The notes: generated by a model not told the origin, from the letters alone. A stretch of DNA of 64,000 nt from Leptodactylus fallax (GCA_947044405.1 CAMRHE010000360.1:950001-1014000), one strand, 5' to 3'; shown: positions 25,641 through 36,980, counted from the first letter of the stretch. Numbers and translations: made by a program.

Positions 25641-26455
25641 TCCTAGCGACCCCTTAAAATACCCACAACTGTGCTAAAAAAAATAAAAACTTATACTCAG
25701 CTACCTGCGATCCCTTGATAGAGCCGCTGCCTCCTCTTCTTCACCCGTGCATAGGCTGTCTGCATCTCAGCGCAGGAGGAGCGATGCTATGACATCATTC
25801 GCCGAGAAGCAGACGTCTTGTGTCTGTCTTCTCTGTGTTTTGTAAACCGCAGGCCTGAAATGGCTTGTTTTTACAAGACAGAGTCACAACTTCAGTTTTA
25901 ACTTAATCGGTGTCTTTTTTTATTGGTATGGGTATTCTGTAAAGTATGGAGGGACCTGCGACAGTCCTTGGAAAGAAGGTGATTTTAACTTCTGGCTACA
26001 CCAGCCTTGTGTAAAGCCTACACCATCTTCTTTCCTTACATAGGACTGCTGCAGCCTGAACCTCTTCATTTTTCCACAGGACTGCTGCATTCCCTTCATT
26101 CCATACACATGTAAGGGATAAAGATGGTGTAGAAGTCCTATGTAGGAGATGGAGGGGTGCGGTGCATCATAGGAATGCATGTCATTTTACCACACAAAAA
26201 AGCGCAGCATGGCGCACTTTTTTTAAAAAAAAACCAATAACGCATGCTTTTAATAGCATCCAGTGAACATATGAACGCAGCATTAGGCCGGCTTCATGGG
26301 GCTGTAATACTGATGTACTGACACCCATTATATATAACTTCCATTTAGGGAGCCTTCCAATTATTGCACGGCCCACTGAACACCTCATCTTTGATTTTAT
26401 TTTTTAATTTGGCACCCTGTACAAAAAAGGTTGTCTTCCCCTGGTATAGCATATA

Positions 26456-26943
26456 TTAAAGGGGTTTTCCCATCTCCCTGTTTCAGCAGCTTTGCCTGCT
26501 GTCTCCTCTTCTCACTTCCTGTATCCCCCCCCCCCAGCTTGCTGAACAGGACACTATGAAGTATCACAATACTTATAATTACTAGAAATCTAATATAAAT
26601 GCAGATTAAATAATATGCACATGCTTCTAGAGAACAGACTCAGTGTTATCTGTGTGTTTACATAGAGAGATAACAGACAGGGCTTTATCAGCAAACTGCA
26701 ATTAGCTGAACTGATTGTCCTGCCTGCAGAGCTGAACATAACAGTGAGAGCAGTGAGTGACATCACTTGTCCTATCACACAGGTCCGGCGCTATGGAAAC
26801 GCTGTGTAAACAATGGGAGGAATAATTTCACATAGCAGGCAGACAAAGCAGCATTTCTAAAGCAATATATTTAGGAAAAGTCTTCAATTCACATAAGCTA
26901 CCAGTATAGATAGGGTCCTTGAGATGGGAATACCCCTTTGATG
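26456..26943. mobile_element. T2/Kolobok-like MITE
   Basis: The left end is TTAAAGGGGTTTTCCCATCTC. The right end, inverted, is TCAAAGGGGTATTCCCATCTC. TTAA targets and TTAAAGG ends are the hallmark of frog T2-type MITEs. It is about 488 bp and lies inside the hAT-like element. Confidence 0.8.
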
Positions 26944-27168
26944 GCAGCCCTGGGGTGGACCCCACAGAGGCAGTGGGCCCGGGGCAGACTAGGAGTAGGA
27001 GGGCAGCATAGGCTGCATGCGTCACGTCAAGTAAATTTCCCTGCAGAGCGATGTGACCTGACAGGATGCACGCAGACCAGCGCTCCTCCATGCTGCCTCT
27101 CCTAACTATAACGGATAGTGCCGCCTGAGGCGGCCGCCTCACTTTGCCTCATTAGAGGTGCGCACCTG

Positions 27169-28041
27169 CACTCACATCACCACCTGGTAACCCGATGGTC
27201 ATGTGCTGTACCACTCACATCAGCACTCAATGACCACAGCGCTCATGTGCCGACCACTCAATAACCATGGCGGTCATCTGCCGTACCACTCACATCACCA
27301 CTCGGTGATCACGGCAGTCACAAGGAGGTTGCTTGTAAACAAAGAACACAGGGAGCAGCAGAGCATCCTTACTGAATCATCATTGAAGAGGTGAGTACCT
27401 TTTTATTTATTTTTCTTTTATAGCATTTGTGGATCTCTTTTTAGCAACACCCTCAAAAAGCCGCTGACCAGCTTCTTGAGTATCGCCCTGTAATGAAAAA
27501 GCTGCGAATGCTAAACACATAAGAGTGCTCTCAGGCGGACCTCTCTGCAGAATTTCAGCTATAAACCCCCGAGACTATAGAACATCAAGGACCACGGAAG
27601 CTGGGGGAATGTTCATAGGTACTGACCAGGAGCTGATCCTGGTGGCTGAAGGAGCTGTGGCCACATCACATGAGAGGGGAGGAGCTCGTGTGCTCCAGGA
27701 GAAAGAGAGGAGAGTGATTGAAGCTGAGAGCCAGGGAAATGCTGGGAGTTGTAGTTCTATCCTTGTATATTCCCTCCCTGTAATCATGTAATAATAGTGA
27801 GGAGATGATGGACGTTGTAGTCTTATCCCCTCCCTGTAAAGCATCTGATATCACATAATAAAAGCTTGGACATGATGGGACTTGTAGTTCCCTCATATAC
27901 CCCGTTTTCTTTGTTGATGGTGTATGATATTGCAGAACACGCTGGGACCTGTTGTTCCTCATGGTCTAGAGTCCTGACAATAAATTTGGTAGAAATATGG
28001 CAAGATTGAGAGGTTATTACTGGATTTCCAGGGACATTATT
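27169..28041. other. Intergenic sequence with possible relic promoter
   Basis: 27,190-27,320 holds imperfect repeats of a phrase like GGTCATGTGCCGTACCACTCACATCACCACTC. 27,650-27,960 has a GC-rich piece (GAGAGGGGAGGAGCTCG) followed by two ZNF143-like motifs (27,738 and 27,868) in the same orientation as the zinc-finger promoter modules. There is no clear CRE and no coding exon, so a decayed paralogue promoter is only a possibility. Confidence 0.35.
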
Positions 28042-28295
28042 TACAGTGAGGAAAAAAAGTATTTAGTCAGCTACCAATTGTGCAAGTTCTCCCACTTAAA
28101 AAGATGAGGCCGGCCTGTAATTGTCATCATAGGTAGACCTCAACTATGAGAGACAAAATGAGAAAACATATCTAGAAAATCACATTGTCTGATTTTTAAA
28201 GAATTTATTTGCAAATTATGGTGGGAAATAAGTATTTGGTCACCTACAAACAAGCAAGATTTCTGGCTCTCACAGACCTGTAATTTCTCCTTTAA

Positions 28296-29568
28296 CCCCT
28301 TAACGACGCGGGGCGTAATAGTACGTCCTGAGTCGCATGACGATGTATGGAGAGCGCTCAGGAGCTGAGCACTCTCCATACACCGCGGCTGCCGGCTGTA
28401 CAATACAGCCAGGACCCGCAGCTAACAGCAGCAATCGGTGCCTGCACCGATCGCGGCTGTTAACCCTTTAGATGGCGCGGTCAAACGCGACCGCGGCGTC
28501 TAAATTGCGGAGCCGACAAGGGCGCCGCCATTTTTACCTCATCGCCGCCCTCCAGAACGTCATCGGAGGGCGGCGCTTGGTTGCCATGACAGCCGGGAGC
28601 CTATTGAAGGCTCCCAGGCCTGTCATTACAGTAGAGCTATTACACAAGGCATCGTCTAATAGCAGTGAAGGCATTTTGCTATTCACTGCGATACAGTAGT
28701 ATCGCAGTGTATAGTATGATCGATCAGACTCCCTAGGTTTCAAGGTCCCTAGGGGGACTGATCATACAAGTAAAAGTATAAAAAAAAAAGTTTTTAAAAG
28801 TATGTAAAAATTAAAAAAAACACAAAAGTTCAAATCACCCCCCTTTCCCTAGATCAGATATAAAAGTAAATAAACAAAAGTAAACATAAACACATTAGGT
28901 ATCCCCGCGCTCCAAAATGCCCGAACTATTAAAATATTTATCCCATACGGTGAACGGCGTAGCGGGGAAAAAAAATCAAAATGGCCAAATAGCGTTTTTT
29001 TCAACACTTTGTCTCCTATAAAAAATTGAATAAAAAGTGATCAAACCATCAGATCTTTCCCCAAGTGGTATCAATAAAAACGTCATGTTGTCTCGCATAA
29101 AAAGACGCCTTACCCAGCTCCATACATGTAAATATGAAAAAGTTACAGGTGACACACTATGGCGACGCAAAATTTTTTTTTCTATTTAGCAAAGTTTTTA
29201 ATTTTTTTAAAAGGTATCAAAACATTACAAATACTATATAAATTTGGTATCGCCGTGTTCGTACTGACCCGCAGAATACAGGTAACATGTCATTTTTACC
29301 ACACAGTGAATGGTGTAAAAATTAAACCCATATAAATTTGGCGCAAATGCAGTTTTTCTCCAATTGCACCTCATTCTGAATTTTTTTCCAGCTTCCCAGT
29401 ACATTGCACAGCATATTGAATAGTGAAATTACAAAGTACAATTTGTTTCGCAAACAATAAGCCATCATGTGACTCTGTGAACTGAAAAATTAAAAAGTTA
29501 TGGCTCTTGGAATGTGGGGAGGGAAAAACGAAAATGCAAAAACAAAAAATGGCCCAGTCATTAAGGGG
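28296..29568. mobile_element. piggyBac-type non-autonomous element (nested)
   Basis: The ends are CCCCTTAACGAC and, inverted on the right, CCCCTTAATGAC. They are flanked by TTAA at 28,292-28,295 and 29,569-29,572. CCC-starting ends and TTAA duplications fit piggyBac. At 1,273 bp it has no transposase. It sits in the 5' untranslated part of the Tc1 element, so it inserted later. Related, more decayed copies are at 31,325-31,968 and about 40,500-41,305. Confidence 0.85.
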
Positions 29569-29685
29569 TTAAGAGGCACCTCTGTCCTCCACTCATTACC
29601 TGTAGTAATGGCTCCTGTTTGACATTGTTATCAGTATAAAAGACACCTGTCCACAACCTCAAACAGTCACACTCCAAACTCCACT

Positions 29686-30670
29686 ATGGTGAAGACCAAA
29701 GAGCTGTGGAAGGACCAGAAACAAAATGGTAGCCCTGCACCAGGCTGGGAAGACTGAATCTGCAATAGGCAAGCAGCTTGGTGTGAAGAAATCAACTGTG
29801 GGAGCAATAATTAGAAAATGGAAGACATACAAAACCGCTGATAATCTCCCTCCATCAGGGGCTCCACGCAAGATCTCACCCCGTGGGGTCAAAATGATCA
29901 CAAGAACGGTGAGCAAAAATCCCAGAACCACACGGGGGGACCTAGTGACTAACCTGCAGAAAGCTGGGACTAACGTAACAAAGGCTACCGTCAGTAACAC
30001 ACTACGCCGCCAGGGACTCAGATCCTGCAGTGCCAGACGTGTCCCCCTGCTTAAGCCAGTACATATCCGTGCCCGTCTGAAGTTTGCTAGAGAGCATTTG
30101 GATGTTCCAGAAGAGTATTGGGAGAATGTCATATGGTCAGATGAAACCAAAGTAGAACTGTTTGGTAGAAACACAACTCGTGGTGTTTGGAGGAGAGTGA
30201 ATGCTGAGTTGCATCCATAGAACACCATACCTACTGTGAAGCATGGGGGGGGGCAACATCATGCTTTGGGGATGTTTCTGTGCAAAGGAACCAGGAAGAC
30301 TGATCCGTGTACATGAAAGAATGAATGGGGCCATGTATCGTGAGATTTTGAGTGCAAACCTCCTTCCATCAGCAAGGTCATTGAAGATGAAACGTGGCTG
30401 GGTCTTTCAGCATGACAATGATCCCAAGCACACCGCCAGGGCAACGAAGGAGCGGCTTCGTAAGAAGCATTTCAAGGTCCTGGAGTGGCCTAGCGGAAGT
30501 TGAAAGTCCGTGTTGCCCAGCGACAGCCCCAAAACATCCCTGCTCTAGAGGAGATCTGCATGGAGGAATGGGCCAACATACCAGCAACAGTGTGCGCCAA
30601 CCTTGTGAAGACTTACAGAAAAGGTTTGACCTCTGTCATTGCCAACAAAGGATATATAACAAAGTACTGA
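29686..30670 (+). pseudogene. Tc1-like transposase, disrupted
   Basis: The start is near ATG 29,686 (MVKTKELW). The reading frame changes before [16 protein letters not shown], which begins the helix-turn-helix region. The catalytic domain shows the first aspartate in [11 protein letters not shown], then an in-frame stop at about 30,218 (NAELHP stop). It continues with [12 protein letters not shown] and the second aspartate in [11 protein letters not shown]. After LEWPS about a dozen codons are missing, exactly where the DLNPIE-type box with the third acidic residue should be, and the rest ([13 protein letters not shown]) follows in another frame. The gene cannot encode an active enzyme. Confidence 0.9.
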
Positions 30671-30885
30671 GATGAACTTTTGTTATTGACCAAATACTTA
30701 TTTTCCACCATAATTTGCAAATAAATTCTTAAAAAATCAGACAATGTGATTTTCTGGATTTGTTTTCTCATTTTGTCTCTCATAGTTGAGGTCTACCTAT
30801 GATGACAATTACAGGCCGGCCTCATCTTTATAAGTGGGAGAACTTGCACAATTGGTGGCTGACTAAATACTTTTTTTCCTCACTG

Positions 30886-31324
30886 TAGGTGACCCGAGGA
30901 GACCTTTATCTATGAAAATCTCAATGTCACACGCTCAACAGCAAACAAAGGGCAAAGACCAAAAGACACTAAAGAGGCAGCACCACCTTCCTTATGTATA
31001 GTCCTGCTGTATGATGTAAGGGAGCATCGTCACATCCAGGGCTACAGCCCTATATGGCTAGTGGGACCCTATAGGTATACAGCTAAGGATCTTCAGCCTG
31101 TAGATAGGACAGACCATCGATATCAGAGCAGTGGCACACTCAGTACCCCAACGGCCCACTGCAGAACTCGACAGTGGGTGCACGGCTCTGTAGACTGTGT
31201 CAATCACTGATTTACATATGTTATTTTAGATACAGGTCCTATATGCGTCATAGATCTCTGTACATTACTCAGTGACACGTCATTCTATATATATCACCTT
31301 GGCTTCATACCTTGACCTTCATCC
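30886..31324. other. Intergenic sequence, nothing recognised
   Basis: Unique-looking sequence without open frames, repeat ends or splice-like exons that I can support. Confidence 0.4.
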
Positions 31325-31968
31325 CATATTTATCCCATATGGTGAACGACGTAGCGGGGAAAAAAATCAAAATGGCCAAATGGCGATTTTTTTAAAAACT
31401 TTTTGCCTCCTATAAAAAATGAAATAAAAAGTGATCAAACCATCAGACTTTCCCCAAAATGGTATCAATAAAAACGCCATCTTGTCCCGCATAAAAGGAT
31501 GCCTTACCCAGCTCCATACACAAAAATATAAAAAAGTTACAGGTGACAGAACATGGTGTCTTACAGGAATTATTCCGTATTCCAAGTTTTTTTTATTTTT
31601 TTAAAAAGATATCAAAACATTACAAATACTATATAAATTTGGTATTGCCGTGATTGCACTGACCCACAGAATACATGTAACATGTTATTACTACCACATA
31701 GTGAATGCCGTAAAAAATTAAACCCATAAGAAATTGGCGTAAATGTGTTTTTTTTTCCAATTCCACCTCATTCTGAATTTTTTTACAGCTAACCAGTACA
31801 TTGTACAGGATATTGTATGGAGCCATTACAAAGTACAATTTGTCCCGCAAACACTAAGCCATCATGTGACTCTGTGGACCGAAAAATAAAAAAAATGATG
31901 GCTCTTGGAACGTGGGTAGCAAAAAACGGATATGGAAAAACGAAAATTGGCTTGGTCCTGAAGGAGTT
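31325..31968. mobile_element. Truncated copy of the piggyBac-type element
   Basis: From CCCATATGGTGAACGACGTAGCGGGGAAAA onward this follows the right half of the nested element at 28,935-29,568 closely. It ends with CTGAAGGAGTTAA where the other ends CATTAAGGGGTTAA. The left half is missing. Confidence 0.8.
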
Positions 31969-32578
31969 AAATAGCAGCTGATGGCCAATGTGCTGCTCTA
32001 TACCATAATGCTGCCGGCCCGTACAGCCACAGCACAAGGGCAGAATGCCATCCATTGAATTGAATCTTAGACTCTCTTTACCAGACTAGCTCAATAAGAA
32101 ACGCGTAGGGATAGAACTGGTTAAGAAGGGAGAGACTCTAATGCACTGACAGGAGTTATTTTCTGGCCATACTGCCAACATCAGGAAGTGTGATTGCTGG
32201 ATTGCCCCTCTCTGTTAAAACTGCCATATATATTATGCTAAAGCCCCTAGTGGTCAGAGGAGTAACTGCTACACATAAGGCACAAATATACAAGGAGGAT
32301 TTTGAGCAGGATGAGGACAGATCATCTTGTCAGTACTAGAGATTACTGCACAACCCAAAAAACACTCCACTGAGAGACGGGGTTATTCTAGTGGCCAATG
32401 ACTTGGCATATTATTAGAATATCTTTTAATGTTTATAATAAAGGTCACACTTCTTTCCTTCGTGATATTTGATGTATTAAAAGTCTTGATTCTTTTGTTA
32501 AAACATGCTAAACATGAAGGTGTCTCTCCGGTGTGAGTTCTCCGATCTTCTACGCTACGTACATAAAGAAAGCTGCTT
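31969..32578. other. Downstream flank and probable 3' UTR of gene A
   Basis: No open frame or repeat end was seen. The minus-strand transcript of gene A would run into this region. A variant poly(A) signal (ATTAAA on the minus strand) lies near 32,424-32,429. The 3' end cannot be placed firmly. Confidence 0.4.
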
Positions 32579-33780
32579 CTACAAGTGAGTTTTCTGATGA
32601 TTAATAAGATTTGATTTCTGGGTGAAACATTTTCCGCAGACTGAACACGAGTATGGCTTCTCTCCCGTGTGGATTTTCTGATGCTTTACCAGGTCCGATC
32701 TCTGGGTGAAAAATCTGCTACATTCCAAACATGAGAACGGCTTCTCTCCCGAGTGAAATCTATAATGGTAAAGAAGTCTAGATTTCTTGATAAAACCTTT
32801 TCCGCACTCCGAACATGAATATGGCTTGTCCTTCGAGTGGATTCTTTGATGACTGACAAGATACGATTTCTGAATAAAACATTTCCCACATTCGGAACAT
32901 GAAAACGGCTTTTCCCCCGTGTGAGTTCTTTTATGATCCCTAAGTTTGGCTTTGGAAATAAAACATGTCCCACATTCAGGACACGAATATGGCCTTTCTC
33001 CTGTATGAATTCTCTGATGTTCAACCAGAGAAGACTTCTGAGCAAAACATTTCCCACACTCAGAACATGTGAATGGCTTTTCCCCCGTGTGAGTTCTCTG
33101 ATGTTCCTTGAGTTTGGCTTTACTAGCAAAACATCTTTGACATTCAGGACATGTAAATGGCTTCTCCCCTGTGTGAATTACCAGATGCTCCCTGAGTTTG
33201 GCCTTAGTGGTAAAACATTTTTCACATTCAGGACATGAGAATGGCTTCTCCCCAGTGTGGGTTCTCTGATGTTGAACAAGGTGGGCCTTCTGGGTGAAAC
33301 GTTTCCCGCATTCAGAACATGAGAACGGTTTCTCTCCTGTGTGGATTATTTTATGCTTGAAAAGAAAGGATTTCTGATTAAAAGATTTCCCACATTCGGA
33401 ACACGTATACGGCTTCTTGCCTGAGTGAATTACTTTATGTTGGTTGAGGCCTGATTTACGGGCAAAGCATTTCCCACACTCGGAGCAGGAGTATGGCTTC
33501 TCTCCTGTGTGAATTCTTCTGTGTGTACAAAGATTTGCGTTTTTCGTAAATCGTTTCCCACATTCATCACATTGAAAGGTTTTACTCCCTTTCTGAGCGG
33601 TGTTTTGGGTGACAACCTGCATCTGACCAGGACAAGGTTCACCATGAGTAGATAATAGTCTTGTACTATGAAGTCCCATATGTACGTTTTCTACTGAAGA
33701 TTGCGGCATAACATCTTCATCTCCTAATTTGTAATTGGGATATAAAAGGCAGTTTTCTTCCAACTTCTTACCAGAATAAT
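32579..33780 (-). CDS. Zinc-finger gene A, last coding exon: 12 C2H2 fingers
   Basis: Last exon of an amphibian KRAB-like C2H2 zinc-finger gene, which probably encodes a sequence-specific nuclear DNA-binding regulator. The acceptor is TTTTGCAG at 33,781-33,788. The exon opens in phase 1 (the split codon gives N, then YSGKKLEEN) and ends at a TAG stop at 32,579. After about 65 linker residues come 12 consecutive C2H2 fingers (first FQCDEC, last YSCSVC), joined mostly by TGEKP linkers. Exceptions are HSGKKPY, HSKDKPY and HSGEKPF. All 12 keep both cysteines and both histidines. The finger array covers about residues 323-650 of the predicted 654-residue protein. The frame is open throughout, which supports a live gene. 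The target sequence cannot be told by eye. Confidence 0.93.
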
Positions 33781-33857
33781 CTGCAAAATGAAAAATGGAT
33801 TACATTATGTTCAGTTTTTAGAAACCCCAAAGTAGAAATAATTTCTAACACGTCCAA

Positions 33858-34237
33858 TATAAAGGGTACTCCTAAGATTTTAACCCTGTCCCTCCATAAC
33901 AAATTTTTTTGTTTGGTATTTTTCACAGGAAAGGTGATAAGTCGCTGGGTGTCCAACCACTGCATCCCCCCCGTGATCTGGAGAAAGGGGAACTTACTGT
34001 CCCTCTGCAGTCTCCCAGTGCGTTTGCATCAACGGTGCTTCATTCACTTCTATGGGACTGCAATCTCGGTCAGCCCCATAGAAGTGAATGGAGAGCCAGT
34101 CACTTAAGTGGGCTGGATCTTTATTCACATGGGGGACTTTCAGTCCCCTGTTCTCCTGAGCATGGGGGGGACCCAGTGGTTGGACACCCAATGATGAAAG
34201 ACTTATTCCCTAGTCTTTACTGGCACAACCCCTTTAA
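33858..34237. mobile_element. Hairpin MITE (T2-like) in gene A intron
   Basis: The right end is ACCCCTTTAA (34,237) and the left end is probably ATAAAGGGTACTCC near 33,858. The inside is nearly self-complementary: GATAAGTCGCTGGGTGTCCAACCACTG (33,934-33,962) pairs with the segment at about 34,173-34,208, and CTTCATTCACTTCTATGGG pairs with CCATAGAAGTGAATG around 34,065. It is non-coding. Confidence 0.7.
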
Positions 34238-34869
34238 ATGTTTCATACAATGTATTGAGAAACTGTAAAACCAAAAATTATTTGTGGGGTGAAATGAGAA
34301 AACTGCAATTCTTCTATCATTGCTTTTTGAAGGTTGTCCTTATGGAGTTCATCCTGACCTATTCCTTTAACTCTGTGGGTCACGATGAGAACAGAAATAC
34401 CCAAATAAAATTTTTGTTTTACAGATAAAAAAAAAATATATATATATTTTTTTCAAAATAAAATTTGCTGTGCGTTGCCATATTGTGACACCCATAACTT
34501 CTTTTATACTTTCATCTATAGGCTTATGTTTTCTGTCATGAGCTGCATTTTTTTATTGATATAATTTTGTAAAACTTTTTGATCACATTTTATTATTTTG
34601 AGAGGCGAAGCTGGCAAAAAGATTTGGATGAGCTCACTGGGTTTTGAACTTCCTGGATATGTTCTGCAGCCTTGACCATTATGCCATTGAGAAGCCTGTT
34701 TGTTCTGTGCCTTGCTTAGTCTGGTCTTTTCCATTGGAGTAATTGGCTTATGTATATCACCTGCTTTGTGGCCAATCACAGTTTAGCAGGCCCCACATAA
34801 ACCCACAGCATAATCCATTTTGTGCCTGATTATTCTGACTGTCTGTTCCTTGTTTACCCTGAGCTTCAC
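34238..34869. other. Intron sequence, nothing recognised
   Basis: AT-rich intron of gene A, with a TATATATATATTTTTTT run near 34,440. No exon-like piece was seen. Confidence 0.4.
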
Positions 34870-35522
34870 CACCACTCTACTGTTCCTGTGTACCGAACTC
34901 TGCAAACGTCTGACTACAGCTGATTTACTGCTCCTGTGTACCGAACTCTGCATACATCTGATCAACTGCTCCTGTGTACTGATTCTTGCAAACGTCTGAC
35001 TATGGCTGATCTACTGCTCCTGTGTACTGAACTCTGCATACGACTGACTACGGCTGATCCACTGCTCCTGTGTACTGAACTCTGCATACATCTGACTACG
35101 GCTGATCCACTGCTCCTGTGTACCGAACTCTGCATACATCTGATCAACTGCTCCTGTGTACTGATTCTTGCAAACGTCTGACTATGGCTGATCTACTGCT
35201 CCTGTGTACTGAACTCTGCATACGACTGACTACGGCTGATCCACTGCTCCTGTGTACTGAACTCTGCATACGACTGAGTACGGCTGATCCACTGCTCCTG
35301 TGTAGCGAACTCTGAATACGTCTGACTGCTCCTGTGTACTGATTCTTGCAAACGTCTGACTATGGCTGATCTACTGCTCCTGTGTACCGAACTCTGCATA
35401 CGTCTGACTATGGCTGATCTACTGCTCCTGTGTACCGAACTCTGCATACGTCTGACTACGGCTGATCTACTGCTCCTGTGTACCGAACTCTACAAACGTC
35501 TGACTACGGTTTTATTCTACTT
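34870..35522. repeat. Minisatellite of about 47 bp with a 182-bp higher order
   Basis: About 14 imperfect copies of GCTGATCTACTGCTCCTGTG-TACCGAACTCTGCATACGTCTGACTAC. A block starting at 34,936 repeats at 35,118 (offset 182 bp), including a distinctive variant with TACTGATTCTTGCAAACG. It lies in the large intron before gene A's finger exon and is non-coding. Confidence 0.9.
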
Positions 35523-35962
35523 CTGAGGTACTACTCTTGCATCTCTTACTATTTAAGTACTGTACTGTTTGCCTCACCAATTGTACTCCAGATCTGATAA
35601 GTAGCATCGTCACAGCTATATTTCAATACTAGAAGTGTATTGTCCATTGATTACTATTCTATTACAACCTGCCTGAGGTACAGATGCACCAAGATGGTGG
35701 CCTTCAGTGGGTCCCTGGCTGTCATAATAACTGCTTGGTACTCCATGACTGTCCCCTCCCTACAAATAGTCCCAATGCATCAAGACCGGTTTCTTGGTTT
35801 GGCCATCCTGTTCTCTTGATGGGAGTTTTATTGGACATACATGGGGCACTCTTCGGTGACATCCTGGTGATTTTGCCCTCTTAGAGTGTGAACTTCAACA
35901 TATCTGGAATAGTTTGGTTGCAGTCAGATGGAGGGACAGGCACAAATCACACTAGGCTTTCC

Positions 35963-36316
35963 TTAAAGGGTTATTCCTATCTTGGCAAATCGCTACAGAG
36001 ATGAGAATAACTACTCATAATCCTCGACCACCAGGAAACAGAAACAGGCAAGCAACTCTGCCCTATGTGGTCTCTGTAACTTCCATAGAGGTGAATGTGA
36101 GCTAAGTAAATTGCATTGCACATTGGGCTACTCAGTTTCCATAACAAAGTGTGCTATGCCATTTTTGCAGCTCCTACTCACCTCTATGGAAGTTACGGAA
36201 ATGGTATAGAGCAGCGCCGCTCACCTGTTTCAGAAAGTCCCGCTCTGGTGGTCGGGACTTATGAGAAATTATTGCCAACGCAGAAGCAATTTGGCGAGCT
36301 AGAAATAACCCTTTAA
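35963..36316. mobile_element. T2-like MITE
   Basis: The ends are TTAAAGGGTTATT (left) and AATAACCCTTTAA (right), an almost perfect inverted pair within TTAA. An internal palindrome, TAACTTCCATAGAGGTGA / TCACCTCTATGGAAGTTA, surrounds the centre. It is 354 bp, non-coding, and lies just downstream of a gene A exon. Confidence 0.85.
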
Positions 36317-36377
36317 GGATCAGGATATAATGTGGCTCCAAGGTGGAAAACTCAGAAATCACACGGTTACTACTCAC

Positions 36378-36495
36378 TTGCTCCAGCATCTGTTGGTATT
36401 ACCTCCTCCTCTTCCTTATACTGTGGGTCACTCTTCATATACGTCTCTTCGTATTCTGATTTTACCTCCACTTTAATATCAGTCAGATCTTCACC
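36378..36495 (-). CDS. Gene A exon 7: acidic GEDL-type linker exon
   Basis: The acceptor is ATCAG/GGTGAA and the donor is AGCAA/GTGAGT. It encodes GEDLTDIKVEVKSEYEETYM..., an acidic linker found before the fingers in frog zinc-finger genes of this class. It is 118 bp, phase 0 to phase 1, matching the finger exon. Its function is unknown. Confidence 0.85.
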
Positions 36496-36614
36496 CTGAT
36501 TTGACAGATGTAGAAATCTAAGAGATTAACATAATCCACATCTATGATCATGAATGACCAAAGAGGTCCACACAACCCCCTTATAGATTTAGAAGAGGAT
36601 TCAGCTCCATCTAC

Positions 36615-36712
36615 CTGATGATCCTGTGGGACACTGTGATCTTCTTCTGAATGACCCCAGGAATACAGAGGACTGGGACATCTCTCTGTTGGGTTTCCCT
36701 CACTGGATCCAT
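36615..36712 (-). CDS. Gene A exon 6: DGSS-type linker exon
   Basis: The acceptor is CTACAG/ATGGATCC and the donor is CATCAG/GTAGATG. It encodes (D)GSSEGNPTERCPSPLYSW...PQDHQ, the short serine/proline-rich exon typical of this gene family. It is 98 bp, phase 1 to phase 0. Confidence 0.85.
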
Positions 36713-36817
36713 CTGTAGGACACATACAGTGACTGAATACATCATCTTAATGTGATGCTGAGTATTTAGAGAACTGTCAACAACAATTTCCTTTACAACC
36801 ATTGAAGCCCTCCTTAC

Positions 36818-36893
36818 ACTGCCCATCAGTCCTCGTACATGTGTCCTCTTCTTCATCCACAACTTCAACTTTAACATTGAGCAGATCTTCACA
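36818..36893 (-). CDS. Gene A exon 5: second, divergent GEDL-type exon
   Basis: Encodes CEDLLNVKVEVVDEEEDTCTRTDGQ, a diverged copy of the exon at 36,378-36,495. The acceptor is CTGTGAAG/TGTGAA and the donor is GGGCAGT/GTAAGG. The 76-bp length keeps phase 0 to phase 1. The acceptor is weaker than the family norm (AAG instead of CAG), so it may be skipped or alternative. Confidence 0.6.
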
Positions 36894-36980
36894 CTTCACA
36901 GACAAGGAGGAAATATGTTACTAAAAAATAACTAGATAACTGATATGACAGCTATCTGATGAGGCTTTGGCTCCGTCTAC

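Larger units (their letters stand above)
24814..27168. mobile_element. hAT-like non-autonomous element (composite)
   Basis: The left end is CAGGGGTGAACCT...GCCTGAGGCGG and the right end, inverted, is CAGGTGCGCACCT...GCCTCAGGCGG. The element is flanked by 8-bp near-identical duplications, CAATCACA (24,806-24,813) and CACTCACA (27,169-27,176). Eight-bp duplications and CAG-type ends fit hAT. The 2.36-kb interior holds no transposase, one nested T2-type MITE (26,456-26,943), the left end of another (TTAAAGGGGTTTTCC at 24,993) and a short tandem repeat. Confidence 0.55.
28044..30885 (+). mobile_element. Tc1/mariner element with nested piggyBac-type insert
   Basis: Complete element with inverted ends. 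The left reads CAGTGAGGAAAAAAAGTATT and the right, inverted, is the same apart from small differences. The repeat extends about 190 bp on each side (CTCATCTTT...GTGGGAGAACTTGCACAATTGG near the tips). It is flanked by TA on both sides (28,042-28,043; 30,886-30,887). Without the 1.28-kb nested insert it would be about 1.57 kb, a standard Tc1 length. It carries a broken transposase at 29,686-30,670. Confidence 0.93.

Noticed and set aside
32686..33129. Second-frame proteins over the zinc-finger exons of genes A and B
   Set aside because: They are regular out-of-frame readings of the 84-bp finger repeat.
35684..35884. 66-residue plus frame as a small gene
   Set aside because: No similarity, and it lies in the gene A intron between repeats.
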